Shown here: in pieces, positions 21,296-29,869 of the stretch | Position numbering within the stretch: the stretch's first letter is position 1 | How the letters are laid out: each line of letters begins with the position of its first letter | Notes under the pieces: generated by a model | Databases searched by the model: none | The model's input: the letters and a program-made list of their open reading frames with translations, nothing else | What the model was told of the DNA's origin: nothing | Source: Nonomuraea turkmeniaca | GTDB lineage: Bacteria > Actinomycetota > Actinomycetes > Streptosporangiales > Streptosporangiaceae | Assembly (NCBI RefSeq): GCF_005889735.1 | Contig: NZ_VCKY01000040.1 | Location: 1 to 56,054, forward strand | Direction: 5' to 3' | Length of the DNA stretch: 56,054 nucleotides | Program-made: the position numbers and the translations under genes

Positions 21296-22612
21296 ATGAA
21301 CAAGCACATATTGATCGTCGGTGGCGGATACGTCGGCCTGTACACGGCGCTCCGGCTGCAGCGCAAGCTCCATCGCGAGCTGCGCGGTGGCGAGGTGCGC
21401 ATCACGATCATCGACCCCCAGTCCTACATGACCTACCAGCCCTTCTTGCCTGAGGCGGCCGCGGGTAACCTGTCGCCCCGGCACCTGGTCGCCCCGCTGC
21501 GGCGGATCCTGCCGAAGGCGCGCATACTCAACGGCAGGGTCACCAAGGTCGACCACGCCGAGCGCACCGTCACCTTCCAGCCGCCCGAGGGCGAGCCGCG
21601 CCAGGTGGCCTACGACGTGATCGTGATGGCCGCCGGCTCCATCTCCCGCACGCTGCCCATCCCCGGCCTGACCGACATCGGCATCGGCTTCAAGACCGTG
21701 GGCGAGGCCATCGCGCTGCGCAACCGCGTGCTGCACCTGCTGGACGTGGCCGAGTCGACCGACGATCCCGAGGTGAAGCGCAGGGCGCTGACGTTCGTCG
21801 TGGTCGGCGCGGGTTTCGCGGGCGTGGAGGCGCTCGCCGAGCTCGAGGACATGGCCAAGGACTCGGTGCGCTACTACCGCAACATCGAGCCGTCCGACAT
21901 CCGCTGGGTGCTCGTCGAGGCGACGAACCGGGTGCTGCCCGAGGTCGGCCCCGAGATGGGCAAGTGGACACTGGAGCAACTGCGCGAGCGCGGCATCGAC
22001 GTCAAGATCGAGACCCGGCTGGAGTCGTGCGAGGGCGGCCGGGTGATCCTCTCCGACGGCTCGGAGTTCGACGCCGAGACCCTCGTGTGGACCGCGGGCG
22101 TCAAGCCCAGCCCGGTGGTGAACGACAGCGACCTGCCCCTCGACGAGCGCGGCCGGATCAAGACCACCACCATGCTCACCATCGCGGGAACGCGGGACGC
22201 CTTCGCCGCCGGCGACGCCGCCGGGGTGCCCGACGTGACGAACCCGGGGCAGTACTGCGCGCCCAACGCCCAGCACGCGGTCCGGCAGGCCAAGGTGCTG
22301 GCCGACAACATCATCCGTCACCTGCGCGGACAGCAACTGGTCGAATATCGGCACAAGTATGTCGGATCGGTTGCCGGGCTGGGCCTGCATCAGGGCGTCG
22401 CCAATGTCTATGGCGTCAAGCTTCGCGGATTCCCTGCGTGGTTCATGCACCGCACCTACCATCTGTCGCGGGTGCCGACGCTGAACCGCAAGGTCCGTGT
22501 CGTCGTCGACTGGACCCTGGCTCTGTTCTTCAAGCGAGAGACGATCTCGCTGGGTGAGATGGAGCACCCGCGCGAGGGCTTCAGGGCCGCCGTCGCGACG
22601 ATGCGCCGCTAG
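21296..22612 (+). CDS. ndh: Type II NADH dehydrogenase
   Basis: 438 aa. FAD-binding loop HILIVGGGYVGLYTALRLQ at the very N-terminus and NADH-binding loop FVVVGAGFAGVEALAEL at about 165-181, with MTYQPFLPEAAAGNLSPRHLVAPLR and the C-terminal FAD contact TIAGTRDAFAAGDAAGVPD. Non-proton-pumping oxidation of NADH with reduction of (mena)quinone at the inner face of the membrane. Start ATG 21296 is fixed by the family N-terminus; an upstream ATG at 21257 would place the Rex operator inside the coding region. No strong ribosome-binding site is seen. Confidence 0.93.
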   Translation: MNKHILIVGGGYVGLYTALRLQRKLHRELRGGEVRITIIDPQSYMTYQPFLPEAAAGNLSPRHLVAPLRRILPKARILNGRVTKVDHAERTVTFQPPEGEPRQVAYDVIVMAAGSISRTLPIPGLTDIGIGFKTVGEAIALRNRVLHLLDVAESTDDPEVKRRALTFVVVGAGFAGVEALAELEDMAKDSVRYYRNIEPSDIRWVLVEATNRVLPEVGPEMGKWTLEQLRERGIDVKIETRLESCEGGRVILSDGSEFDAETLVWTAGVKPSPVVNDSDLPLDERGRIKTTTMLTIAGTRDAFAAGDAAGVPDVTNPGQYCAPNAQHAVRQAKVLADNIIRHLRGQQLVEYRHKYVGSVAGLGLHQGVANVYGVKLRGFPAWFMHRTYHLSRVPTLNRKVRVVVDWTLALFFKRETISLGEMEHPREGFRAAVATMRR

Positions 22613-22626
22613 CCCGGGTACGGCAG

Positions 22627-22651
22627 CGCCCCGGCGATCATCGCCGGGGCG
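22627..22651. terminator. Hairpin after ndh
   Basis: CGCCCCGGCGA - TCA - TCGCCGGGGCG is a perfect 11-bp stem with a three-base loop, 15 bases after the ndh stop. No T-run follows, so it may be a weak terminator or an mRNA 3'-end stabiliser before the ACT-domain gene. Confidence 0.6.
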
Positions 22652-22691
22652 GCTCGGCGCCCCCTGGCGCAAGCGGAAGGGGTAGACACGG

Positions 22692-23204
22692 GTGGGGCTC
22701 TCAGCGGTGACCGTGCTCGGCGTGGACAGGCCCGGCGTGATCGCCGCAGTCACCGGTTCGCTCGCCGACTGCGGGGCGAACATCCAGGACTCGACCATGA
22801 CGCTGCTGGGCGGCCATGTGGCGATGATGCTCCTGGTCTCCGGCGACCTGGACTCCGCCGAGCTGCTCAAGCGGCTGCGGGCGCCCGACCTGGTGGTGAC
22901 CGCGTCGGCCATCGAGGCCCGCCGCCACTTCTGCGAGGACGGGGGCGGGCTCGGCTACGTGCTGACCGTGCACGGCCCCGACCGGCCCGGGATCATCTCG
23001 GCCATCAGCGCCGTGCTGGCGGCGGACGGCGGGAACATCACCGGCATGAGCACCCGGCTCACGGGGCGGCTGTACGTGCTCATCGCCGACGTCGAGCTGC
23101 CGAAGGAGGTGGACGTGGCGGCGCTCATGCGCAGGCTGGCCGCCGTCGGCGCCAGCCTCGACTCAGAGATCACCTTCCGCCCCGTCGAACCGGACCTGCT
23201 GTGA
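22692..23204 (+). CDS. Tandem ACT-domain protein (GcvR-like)
   Basis: 170 aa made of two ACT domains: VLGVDRPGVIAAVTGSLADCGANIQDS (about 8-34) and VHGPDRPGIISAISAVLAADGGNITGM (about 94-120). Both keep the (D)RPG(I/V) and GANI/GGNI ligand-binding signatures. Proteins of this shape bind amino acids and act as GcvR-type regulators or ligand sensors; no DNA-binding domain is present. GTG 22692 start with GGAAGGGG upstream. No neighbour suggests the ligand; glycine or serine is a family-based guess. Confidence 0.82.
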   Translation: MGLSAVTVLGVDRPGVIAAVTGSLADCGANIQDSTMTLLGGHVAMMLLVSGDLDSAELLKRLRAPDLVVTASAIEARRHFCEDGGGLGYVLTVHGPDRPGIISAISAVLAADGGNITGMSTRLTGRLYVLIADVELPKEVDVAALMRRLAAVGASLDSEITFRPVEPDLL

Positions 23205-23259
23205 GGGGGCGAGCCGTTGGACGCGGCCACGTGCGCATGAGATCGGCGAAGGAAGGCCT

Positions 23260-23832
23260 GTGAACGGGCCCCGGGGCACGCCGCGCTCTGGCGGGATCCT
23301 CCGCGGAGGGGCGTCTCCCGCCGGAACTCCGCGGAATGTGCTCTGCGCCCCGCATCCGATCCTGTCCGCCGTGGCCGAGCCGGTGGACCCGACCGACCCC
23401 GACGTCGTGGCGGCCGCCGCGGATCTGCTGGCCACCCTCCGCCATGAGCCGTCCACGACCGGCCTGGCGGCCCCTCAGATCGGCCTGAGACTGCGCCTGA
23501 TCGCCTTTGACACCCGGGTCCACCCCCGCGGCCGATCGTCGGCTGGAGAGCTCGTGGTGGCCAATCCACGCCTCGCCGGAGCATCCCATTGGGATCACGG
23601 GCGAGAGGGGTGCGCCTCGATCGCCGGGCTCACGGCTGACGTCCTGCGCGCTACGCGTATCACCGTACATGGGCATTTGCCAGGCACCGGCGAGGCAGTC
23701 ACCATCGAAGCTGATGCCTTCGAAGCCCGTTGCATTCAGCACCAACTGGACCATCTGGACGGTCTACTCTTCTTGGACAGAGTGCCAGGAGCCCTATCAC
23801 TTCACCGCAGACTTCACAGTTGTGACGCCTGA
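23260..23832 (+). CDS. def: Peptide deformylase homologue with Glu-to-Gln change in HExxH
   Basis: 190 aa, normal length. All three deformylase motifs are present: GLAAPQIG (68-75, motif I G-x-G-L-A-A-x-Q-like), EGCAS (116-120, motif II with the metal-ligand Cys118) and QHQLDHLDG (160-168, motif III). Motif III should read HExDH; here residue 162 is Gln (codon CAA at 23743-23745), so the metal-binding His161 and His165 remain but the catalytic Glu is lost. This predicts a metal-binding, poorly active or inactive enzyme, perhaps a paralogue beside an active copy elsewhere. GTG 23260 has a strong GAAGGAAGG site. Confidence 0.85.
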   Translation: MNGPRGTPRSGGILRGGASPAGTPRNVLCAPHPILSAVAEPVDPTDPDVVAAAADLLATLRHEPSTTGLAAPQIGLRLRLIAFDTRVHPRGRSSAGELVVANPRLAGASHWDHGREGCASIAGLTADVLRATRITVHGHLPGTGEAVTIEADAFEARCIQHQLDHLDGLLFLDRVPGALSLHRRLHSCDA

Positions 23833-23881
23833 TGCGAAGTTGTGCTCCTCGGAAGCATGGTCCGTTTCGTATGATTGCGGC

Positions 23882-23954
23882 GCCCCCGTAGCCCAATGGC
23901 AGAGGCAAACCCCTTAAAAGGGTTGACGTGCGGGTTCGAATCCCGCCGGGGGCA
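23882..23954 (+). tRNA. tRNA with UAA anticodon, class I shape (predicted Leu, UUA codon)
   Basis: Full cloverleaf read by eye: acceptor GCCCCCG/CGGGGGC (7 perfect pairs), short D arm GCC/GGC with the GG of the D loop, anticodon stem AACCC/GGGTT with loop CTTAAAA so the anticodon is UAA, a five-base variable loop GACGT, T arm GCGGG/CCCGC with loop TTCGAAT, discriminator A. Only CC of the 3' CCA is encoded. A UAA anticodon should mean leucine, but bacterial tRNA-Leu has a long variable arm, absent here. The identity is therefore uncertain. Confidence 0.85.
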
Positions 23955-24125
23955 CCTGCTTCTACCATTGGAAATCCGTTTTCCCATAGCCCGCGTGACC
24001 ATGGGAACTCTCTGGTGGCCACGTTCGTTGTCAACCCTGCCGAAGTCCCAAATGAACATCGATCTGAGCGCAAGTTGACCAAGGTGCCACCCCGCCCCGT
24101 AGGCTCGGTGTCACAGGAGGCAGCG

Positions 24126-24917
24126 ATGGAGAGCAAGAACCCCGTATTCAGCAGGTCGCGTCAGCAGGCGGGGGGTTGGGCAGGCCCAACCCCGTCTCCC
24201 GACCACCTGCAGAACATGTACGACGCCCCGTCGTACGCCCCGCCGAGCGGGCCCGCATACCGGACCATGACCCTCGACGACGTAGTGGTGCGCGGGTTTC
24301 TGACCCTCGGCACCCTCGTGCTGGCCGCCGCGGCAGCATGGGTGCTCAACGTGCCACCCATGGTCGCGATCGGCGCGGCCATCGTCGCGATGATCCTGGG
24401 CTTGATCGCCGCGTTCACGCAGAGCACCAACCCGGCGCTCATCCTGGCGTACGCGTTGTTCGAAGGCGTGTTCCTCGGCAAGATCAGTTCCGTCTTCGAA
24501 GGCGCCATCAGCGGCATCGTGCTGCAGGCGGTGCTCGGCACGGCCTTCGCCTTCGGCGCCGTGCTGACCGTCTACTCACTCCGTGTGATCCGCGTCACGC
24601 CGAAGCTGGTGAAGTACGGCATCGCCGCCGCGATCGCGGCCGTCGGGCTCGTGCTCGTCAACCTGCTCGTCGGACTGTTCAACGGCGTCGGCCTCGGCCT
24701 GCGCACCGACAGCCCGATCGGATGGGCCTTCAGCATCGTCATGATCCTGATCGGCTGCTTCTTCCTGCTGCTCGACTTCGACTCGATCGAGCAGGGGGTC
24801 AAGCAGGGCGCTCCGGAGAAGTTCGCGTGGCAGTGCGCTTTCGGCCTGACGCTGAGCCTCGTCTGGATCTACCTCGAGGTGCTCCGCTTCATCAGCTATT
24901 TCAGCAACAGTGACTGA
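24126..24917 (+). CDS. Bax inhibitor-1/YccA family membrane protein
   Basis: 263 aa. A soluble, Pro/Gly-rich N-terminus of about 55 residues (SRSRQQAGGWAGPTPS) is followed by seven hydrophobic segments, with the family's acidic features near the end (LDFDSIEQGVKQGAPEKFAW) and a C-terminal helix ISYF. Homologues are pH-gated ion (calcium) leak channels or stress proteins; the bacterial role is mostly unknown. ATG 24126 has a perfect AGGAGG eight bases upstream. A terminator follows at 24943-24974. Confidence 0.85.
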   Translation: MESKNPVFSRSRQQAGGWAGPTPSPDHLQNMYDAPSYAPPSGPAYRTMTLDDVVVRGFLTLGTLVLAAAAAWVLNVPPMVAIGAAIVAMILGLIAAFTQSTNPALILAYALFEGVFLGKISSVFEGAISGIVLQAVLGTAFAFGAVLTVYSLRVIRVTPKLVKYGIAAAIAAVGLVLVNLLVGLFNGVGLGLRTDSPIGWAFSIVMILIGCFFLLLDFDSIEQGVKQGAPEKFAWQCAFGLTLSLVWIYLEVLRFISYFSNSD

Positions 24918-24942
24918 TCGTTAGCACCAGCGTCACCCGGGT

Positions 24943-24974
24943 GGGCCTCGCCGTTCAGGCGGGGCCCTCTCTTT
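24943..24974 (+). terminator. Rho-independent terminator after the Bax-inhibitor-like gene
   Basis: GGGCCTCGCC pairs with GGCGGGGCCC (one U-G wobble) over a five-base loop GTTCA and is followed by TCTCTTT, 25 bases after the stop codon. Confidence 0.85.
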
Positions 24975-25085
24975 GTGCGACCGAAAATCTACGTGCCGTC
25001 ACGAAATGATGCCTGGCTAGGGGGTTGCCATTCGGACGGACGTGTTGCACTGTCGAGCAAAGGACCGTTATCCGCGGAGGTGCCC

Positions 25086-25319
25086 ATGTCCTTGAACCAC
25101 TCACCGGAGACGCAGACAAAGCTGATCGCAAGGGTCCCGGCCATAACGGGACGCGAACTCCCAGAGTGGTTCCAAGCCATCGACAACGGCCCGAGCTTCC
25201 TGAGATGCGACGAGCGGGCCAACTGGCTTGCCGACGAGCACGGGCTCACCCACGGCTACGCCGCCGCGATCGTCCACGAACACGAGCGGCATCGCCGTAA
25301 CCGCATGGGCTTCATCTAA
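25086..25319 (+). CDS. DUF4287 family small protein
   Basis: 77 aa. Begins MSLNHSPETQTKLIARVP and continues with TGRELPEWFQAIDNGPSF and WLADEHGLTHGYAAAIVHEH, the helical pattern of DUF4287, a family of short cytoplasmic proteins of unknown function. The Trp-rich helix and the GLTHGYAAAIV segment are conserved in the family. ATG 25086 is preceded by GGAGG at the best distance, and the upstream region is AT-richer, so the longer frame reading in from 24975 is not coding. A hairpin follows. Confidence 0.8.
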   Translation: MSLNHSPETQTKLIARVPAITGRELPEWFQAIDNGPSFLRCDERANWLADEHGLTHGYAAAIVHEHERHRRNRMGFI

Positions 25320-25333
25320 GCCCATCCGTCCCC

Positions 25334-25358
25334 GCGCCCGCGTCCCAGACGCGGGCGC
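25334..25358. terminator. Hairpin between DUF4287 and flavoenzyme genes
   Basis: GCGCCCGCGT - CCCAG - ACGCGGGCGC, a perfect 10-bp stem 14 bases after the DUF4287 stop and 14 bases before the next start. No T-run beyond GTCATCAT; likely a GC-type terminator. Confidence 0.65.
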
Positions 25359-25372
25359 GTCATCATGAGGGA

Positions 25373-25780
25373 ATGGATCTCGACAAGGCTCTCGCCTTCC
25401 TCCGCGCCAACCACAACGCCGTCCTGCTCACCCGGCATCGCGATGGGCGCCCGCAGATGTCGCCGGTGACGGCCGGGGTCGAGGACGAGCACATCGTCAT
25501 CAGCAGCAGGGAGACGGCGGTCAAAGTCCGCAACGCCCGCCGCGACCCGCACGTCTCACTCTGCGTCTTCACGAACGCCTTCTACGGCGACTGGATCCAG
25601 GTGGACGGGACGGCCGACATCATCCTCCTCCCCGAGGCCATGGATCACCTGGTCTCCTATTACCGCAACATCTCGGGAGAGCACCCGGACTGGGCGGACT
25701 ACCGCGCCGCCATGATCCGCGAACGCCGCGTCATCCTCCGCATCACCCCGATCCACGCCGGCCCGGACCACCACGGGTGA
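25373..25780 (+). CDS. PPOX-class F420-dependent flavin/deazaflavin enzyme
   Basis: 135 aa split-barrel protein: FLRANHNAVLLTRHRDGRPQMSPV, then VNVR-like ETAVKVRNARRDPHVSLCVF and WIQVDGTADIILL, ending in RVILRITPIHAG. This matches the short Rv1155-type proteins that bind coenzyme F420 or FMN and reduce biliverdin or other acceptors. The substrate is not predictable. ATG 25373 is close to GAGGGA. About 230 bases of GC-rich sequence with no gene or clear signal separate it from the convergent thiolase. Confidence 0.82.
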   Translation: MDLDKALAFLRANHNAVLLTRHRDGRPQMSPVTAGVEDEHIVISSRETAVKVRNARRDPHVSLCVFTNAFYGDWIQVDGTADIILLPEAMDHLVSYYRNISGEHPDWADYRAAMIRERRVILRITPIHAGPDHHG

Positions 25781-26009
25781 TCCGCTCCTCTGGGGCGTCT
25801 GCGGCTTCCGGCGTGGCGGTGGCGCTCGGCGCAACGCGGTCGGCGCTCCGGGCGGGGCACGGCGCGGGGTAACGGGTCGCCACGGAAGCCGGGCAACGGG
25901 GGCTCGCGTAGCGGCGGGCCGCCGTCACCCGGTCAGAGGCCGTTTCCCTGGACAGACGCCGACCCATGACGGCGGGCGGCCGGCCACGGCAACCGTCAAG
26001 GACGGGGGT

Positions 26010-27227
26010 TCAACTCAGGCGCTCGAGGAGCATCGCCATGCCCTGGCCGCCGCCGACGCACATCGTCTCGAGCCCGATGCTCTTGTCGTGGTGCTGGAGG
26101 CTGTTGACCAGCGTGGACGTGATGCGCGCCCCGGTCATCCCGAACGGGTGCCCCACCGCGATCGCCCCTCCGTTCACGTTGAGCCGATCCAGGTCGATCC
26201 CCAGCTCCCGATACGACGGGATCACCTGAGCGGCGAAGGCCTCGTTGATCTCGACCAGGTCGACGTCCTCGATGGCCATCCCCGCCCGCGACAGCGCCTG
26301 CCGGCTGGCCTCCACGGGCCCCAGCCCCATGATCTCGGGCGACAGCGCGGACACCCCGGTGGACACGATCCGGGCGACCGGCGTGATCCCCAGCTCGGCG
26401 GCCTTGACGTCGCTCATCACGATCACGGCGGCCGCCCCGTCGTTGAGCGGGCAGCAGTTGCCGGCCGTGACGGTGCCGTCGGGCCGGAAGACCGGCTGCA
26501 GGGTGGCGACCTTCTCGTACGTGGTCCCGGCCCGCGGCCCGTCGTCCTTGCTGACCACGGTCCCGTCGGGCATGGTCGCGGGCGTGATGTCCTTGGCCCA
26601 GAATCCGTCGGCCAGCGCCTTCTCGGCGAGGTTCTGTGACCGGACCCCGAACTCGTCCTGCTCCTGCCGGGTGACGCCCTTGAGCTCGGCGAGGTTCTCG
26701 GCGGTCTGCCCCATCGCGATGTAGATGTCCGGGATCGCGCCGTCCTCGCGCGGGTCGTGCCAGGTCTGCCCGCCCTCGGTGAACTTCTTGGTACGGGCCA
26801 GCGCGTCCAGGAAGATCGGATTGTGGGTGTCGGGCAGCGAGTCGGAGCTGCCCTTGGTGAAGCGCGAGACGGCCTCCACCCCCGCGGACACGAACACGTC
26901 GCCCTCGCCCGCCTTGATCGCGTGGAAGGCCATCCTGGTGGTCTGCAGCGACGAGGAGCAGTAGCGCGTCACGGTGGTGCCTGGCACGTCGTCCAGGCCG
27001 AGCATGACGGACACCACCCGCGCCATGTTGAAGCCCTGCTCGCCGCCCGGCAGGCCGCACCCCAGCATGATGTCGTCGATCGTGTGGGGGTCGAGCTGGG
27101 GCACCTTGGCCAGCGCCGCCTTGATCATCTGCACGGTCAGGTCGTCGGGCCTGATCTCCTTGAGCGAGCCCTTGAAGGCTCGTCCGATGGGCGAACGCGC
27201 GGTTGCGACGATGACTGCCTCGGGCAT
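26010..27227 (-). CDS. Acetyl-CoA C-acyltransferase (thiolase)
   Basis: 405 aa. Thiolase fold with the nucleophile Cys in VTRYCSSSLQ (about residue 91), the His loop GGAIAVGHPFGMTGAR (about 346-361) and the second catalytic Cys in ETMCVGGGQGMAM near the C-terminus. Also EINEAFAAQ, typical of the family. It catalyses thiolytic cleavage of 3-ketoacyl-CoA or condensation of acetyl-CoA. Start ATG 27227 has AGGAGGGG six bases upstream. An AT-rich stretch just upstream (27248-27275, TATAAG and a partial inverted repeat) probably holds the promoter and an operator. Confidence 0.92.
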   Translation of the reverse strand: MPEAVIVATARSPIGRAFKGSLKEIRPDDLTVQMIKAALAKVPQLDPHTIDDIMLGCGLPGGEQGFNMARVVSVMLGLDDVPGTTVTRYCSSSLQTTRMAFHAIKAGEGDVFVSAGVEAVSRFTKGSSDSLPDTHNPIFLDALARTKKFTEGGQTWHDPREDGAIPDIYIAMGQTAENLAELKGVTRQEQDEFGVRSQNLAEKALADGFWAKDITPATMPDGTVVSKDDGPRAGTTYEKVATLQPVFRPDGTVTAGNCCPLNDGAAAVIVMSDVKAAELGITPVARIVSTGVSALSPEIMGLGPVEASRQALSRAGMAIEDVDLVEINEAFAAQVIPSYRELGIDLDRLNVNGGAIAVGHPFGMTGARITSTLVNSLQHHDKSIGLETMCVGGGQGMAMLLERLS

Positions 27228-27295
27228 GGCCCCTCCTTTGTCGGCGCTTATAGCAGAACTATATTCCAGTCCTGCTCCGAAAGCCCCGCGGGCGG

Positions 27296-28642
27296 CTACC
27301 CGTACATGCCCGGAGCGGATGCCGTCTGATCGTTGACGGCGTGCAGGGTGCCCTTCTCGTCGCGCCACAACCGCCACCCCTCCTGGCTGCCGGTGAACCA
27401 GGGCGGCGGCGCGCTCGCTGGGTCGGCCCGCTTGCCGGTGCCCAGGTCGTACTGGCAAATGGCCGCCGTCGAGTAGAAGCCCGGAGGCTGCCCGCGCAGC
27501 GGCAGCGGCTTGGGGTCGGTGACGCAGAAGGACCAGCCGCGTTCCTTCTCCGCCGGCACGGGCTTGCCGGAGACCAGGTCGAAGGCCGTCCCCTTGGTGT
27601 TGTGCTTGAGGAAGCCCAGCTTGTCCATGCGGTCGGGGAAGGCCAGCCACCAGCCCGAGCCCGGCACGTCGGACGCGGTGATCTGCCCGATCACCCGGCC
27701 GGACCCGGAGTCGAGCCGGGCGAAGCCGCCGTAGGCGCCCTGCCGGTCGACGGGGCGTACGACCGGGGCGTAGCCGGGGTTGCCGCTCGGATAGACGCGG
27801 ACGACCGAGGGCCGGATCCAGTTGATCGTCCCGTCAGCGATCTTGACGGAGAAGAGCCCGAAGGTGGAGATCTTCTTCGTCTGGGGGCTGGTGTACGGGG
27901 CGACGTAGCCGACCAGGTTGTCCCCGGCCGCGCCGAACGCCCAGCCCCCCGACAGGTCGACGCCAGGCCCCAGAGCCTGCTCGATCGGCTGCTGCCACTG
28001 CAGCTTGCCGGTCTTGAGCTCGTACGACTCGATCACGGGATTGGCGGACAGCCTGAGCAGCAGCACCCGCGCCGGGTCGGACCATTCGACCTCGGAGATC
28101 CCGGGCAGCTTCCACAGTTGTTTCCCCGTCGCCGGATCGAGCACCACCATGCGGGCCTTGGCCAGGGCAGTGTGCTCGGAGAGGCAGATGTAGGGCCCGC
28201 AGCGCTGCGGCCCGAACGTCGAATGCACCGGCCTGGTCCACTTCTGCACCCCGGAGTGGGCGTCGCGGGCGATGAGGGTGGCGCTCCACTGGGCCTTCTT
28301 CGCCGGGTCGAGCGCGACGACCAGGCCCTGGCCCTTGGCCGTCTCGACGATCGCGGGGGCGGAGACGCCCATGCCGGGCAGGCGGCCCGCCATGGTGGCC
28401 GGGTAGGCCCACAGGCGTTTGCCGTCGCGCAGGCCGATCGCGACGGTCTCCAGCGTGCCGTCGGGCTTCATGGAGGTCGTGGCGACGACCCCGCCGGCCA
28501 CCGCCATGCGGCTGACCGCGTTGACTTGGGTGTTGTGCCAGGTCGGGAACTTGTCGGTGGTGGCCGCGTCGCTGCCGGAGCAGGCGGCGGCGGCCAGAGT
28601 TCCGGCGAGGGCGATGGACGGTTTCCAGAGGGGCCGGAGCAC
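27296..28642 (-). CDS. PQQ-binding-like beta-propeller lipoprotein
   Basis: 448 aa. Lipoprotein signal with lipobox AAAC near residue 21. The body has repeated propeller blades with tryptophan-docking motifs: GLRDGKRLWAYP, DAHSGVQKWTRP, DPATGKQLWKLPG, ELKTGKLQWQQP and KIADGTINWIRP, as in BamB/PQQ-dehydrogenase-like proteins. No catalytic PQQ ligands are evident, so it is more likely a binding or scaffold protein at the cell surface. Start set at GTG 28642 because GGAGGG lies eight bases upstream; the TTG at 28648 would be too close to it. Confidence 0.78.
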   Translation of the reverse strand: MLRPLWKPSIALAGTLAAAACSGSDAATTDKFPTWHNTQVNAVSRMAVAGGVVATTSMKPDGTLETVAIGLRDGKRLWAYPATMAGRLPGMGVSAPAIVETAKGQGLVVALDPAKKAQWSATLIARDAHSGVQKWTRPVHSTFGPQRCGPYICLSEHTALAKARMVVLDPATGKQLWKLPGISEVEWSDPARVLLLRLSANPVIESYELKTGKLQWQQPIEQALGPGVDLSGGWAFGAAGDNLVGYVAPYTSPQTKKISTFGLFSVKIADGTINWIRPSVVRVYPSGNPGYAPVVRPVDRQGAYGGFARLDSGSGRVIGQITASDVPGSGWWLAFPDRMDKLGFLKHNTKGTAFDLVSGKPVPAEKERGWSFCVTDPKPLPLRGQPPGFYSTAAICQYDLGTGKRADPASAPPPWFTGSQEGWRLWRDEKGTLHAVNDQTASAPGMYG

Positions 28643-28756
28643 GGGCAATACCCTCCAAAGGGACGTATAGCGACCACTTGGGCGCGGAGGGTGACCGTGG
28701 CCGGGCGTCGTCGAGCGCTCGCCAAGCCTGAGCCGAGGCCGAGTCGCGATTGGGGG

Positions 28757-29740
28757 TCAGGACTCGTTGAGCTGCTCGCCGAGTCGCCGGCGGAACAACG
28801 ACGCCCACTTCCCGTGCAGGCCCGTCGCCCGCCCGTCGACCTGGGTCGCGGTGACCTCGGTGCCGGGCTCCTCCGCGGCCGTAGCCGCCGCAAGGTAGAT
28901 CGGTTGCAGTGCCTCGCCGCGCGCGGGGCGCGGCTCAGGCCACAGCTCCAACGCAGCGCACACCGACGGTAGCACCGCGTAAGCGGCCTGCGCGTAACCT
29001 CGGGCAGATGGATGGAAACGATCGGGTCCGAACATTTCTGTCGGATTTGTCGCAAACTCTGGGCCAAGGACGTCGGCGAACGCCACCGTGCGCCCGCCCG
29101 CGTCCACCACCGCAACCGTCTGCGCCGCCGCCAGTTGCCGGCTCCACCGCCGGGCCACCCACCGCAGCGGCTGCGAGATCGGGCGCACCGTGCCGAGGTC
29201 CGGGCACGTCCCCACGACCACCTCGATCTCCGCGTCCCGCAGCCGCCGCACGGCCTTGGTCAGATGACGTACGGCGATCGCGGGCGGGGTCTGCGTGATG
29301 ATGTCGTTGGCCCCCACGAAGATCACCGCCACGTCGGGCTCCATGGCCAGGGCCTGGTCCACCTGCTCGCCCAGCTCGGCCGACGGCGTGCCGGACTTGG
29401 CGGCGACGAGCAGGCGCACCGGGCGCTCGGAGACCGCGGCCAGGCCGTTGGCGAGCAACACGCCCGGGGTGTCGGCGGGGTCGGTCATGCCGAGGCCGAC
29501 GGCCGTGGAGTCGCCGAGCATGGCGAGCTTGAGCGGCTCACCGGGAAAGTCGCCGTACTCGCCGTCGGACAGGGGGCCGTCCAGGCCGTGCGGCTGGCCG
29601 ATGGCCTTGCGCGCGAGCAGTCCTTCCGCGATCAGCAGGGCGTACGCCGTGGCGCCCAGCGCCGTCAGCCCGCCCCCTCCGAGCGCCGCCGCGGTCGCGA
29701 TCTTGCGTGCCGCGCGGGCCACCCCAGCTGGCCAGACCAC
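28757..29740 (-). CDS. SGNH/GDSL hydrolase family protein
   Basis: 327 aa. An N-terminal hydrophobic helix (about 12-44) acts as an uncleaved anchor. The catalytic domain shows block I LAMLGDSTAVG (Ser), block III IFVGANDIITQ (Asn) and block V DRFHPSARGYAQAA (Asp and His), the complete Ser-Asp-His set of SGNH esterases, so it is likely active outside the membrane. The substrate could be a lipid or an O-acetylated glycan. GTG 29740 lies 8 bases after GGGGAGG. It is divergent from cbs and lies in line with the propeller lipoprotein. Confidence 0.85.
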   Translation of the reverse strand: MVWPAGVARAARKIATAAALGGGGLTALGATAYALLIAEGLLARKAIGQPHGLDGPLSDGEYGDFPGEPLKLAMLGDSTAVGLGMTDPADTPGVLLANGLAAVSERPVRLLVAAKSGTPSAELGEQVDQALAMEPDVAVIFVGANDIITQTPPAIAVRHLTKAVRRLRDAEIEVVVGTCPDLGTVRPISQPLRWVARRWSRQLAAAQTVAVVDAGGRTVAFADVLGPEFATNPTEMFGPDRFHPSARGYAQAAYAVLPSVCAALELWPEPRPARGEALQPIYLAAATAAEEPGTEVTATQVDGRATGLHGKWASLFRRRLGEQLNES

Positions 29741-29869
29741 GTACGTGCCTCCCCTGGTCGAACTCGGCGGTAGCGTTTGCTTGAAAAACTAGCCGAGGGC
29801 CTGCCACCCCCACTGGATCTCGGCCACAGGCAAGCTGATCAAGCTTTGGCAAAGAAGGTGAACACCTCG

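Noticed and set aside
23882..23954. tRNA as attachment site of an integrated element
   Set aside because: No integrase gene and no repeat of the tRNA 3' end were seen in the neighbouring sequence.
25781..26009. GC-rich gap searched for a small gene, RNA or terminator
   Set aside because: No ribosome-binding site with a plausible frame and no strong stem with T-run was found between the convergent flavoenzyme and thiolase genes.
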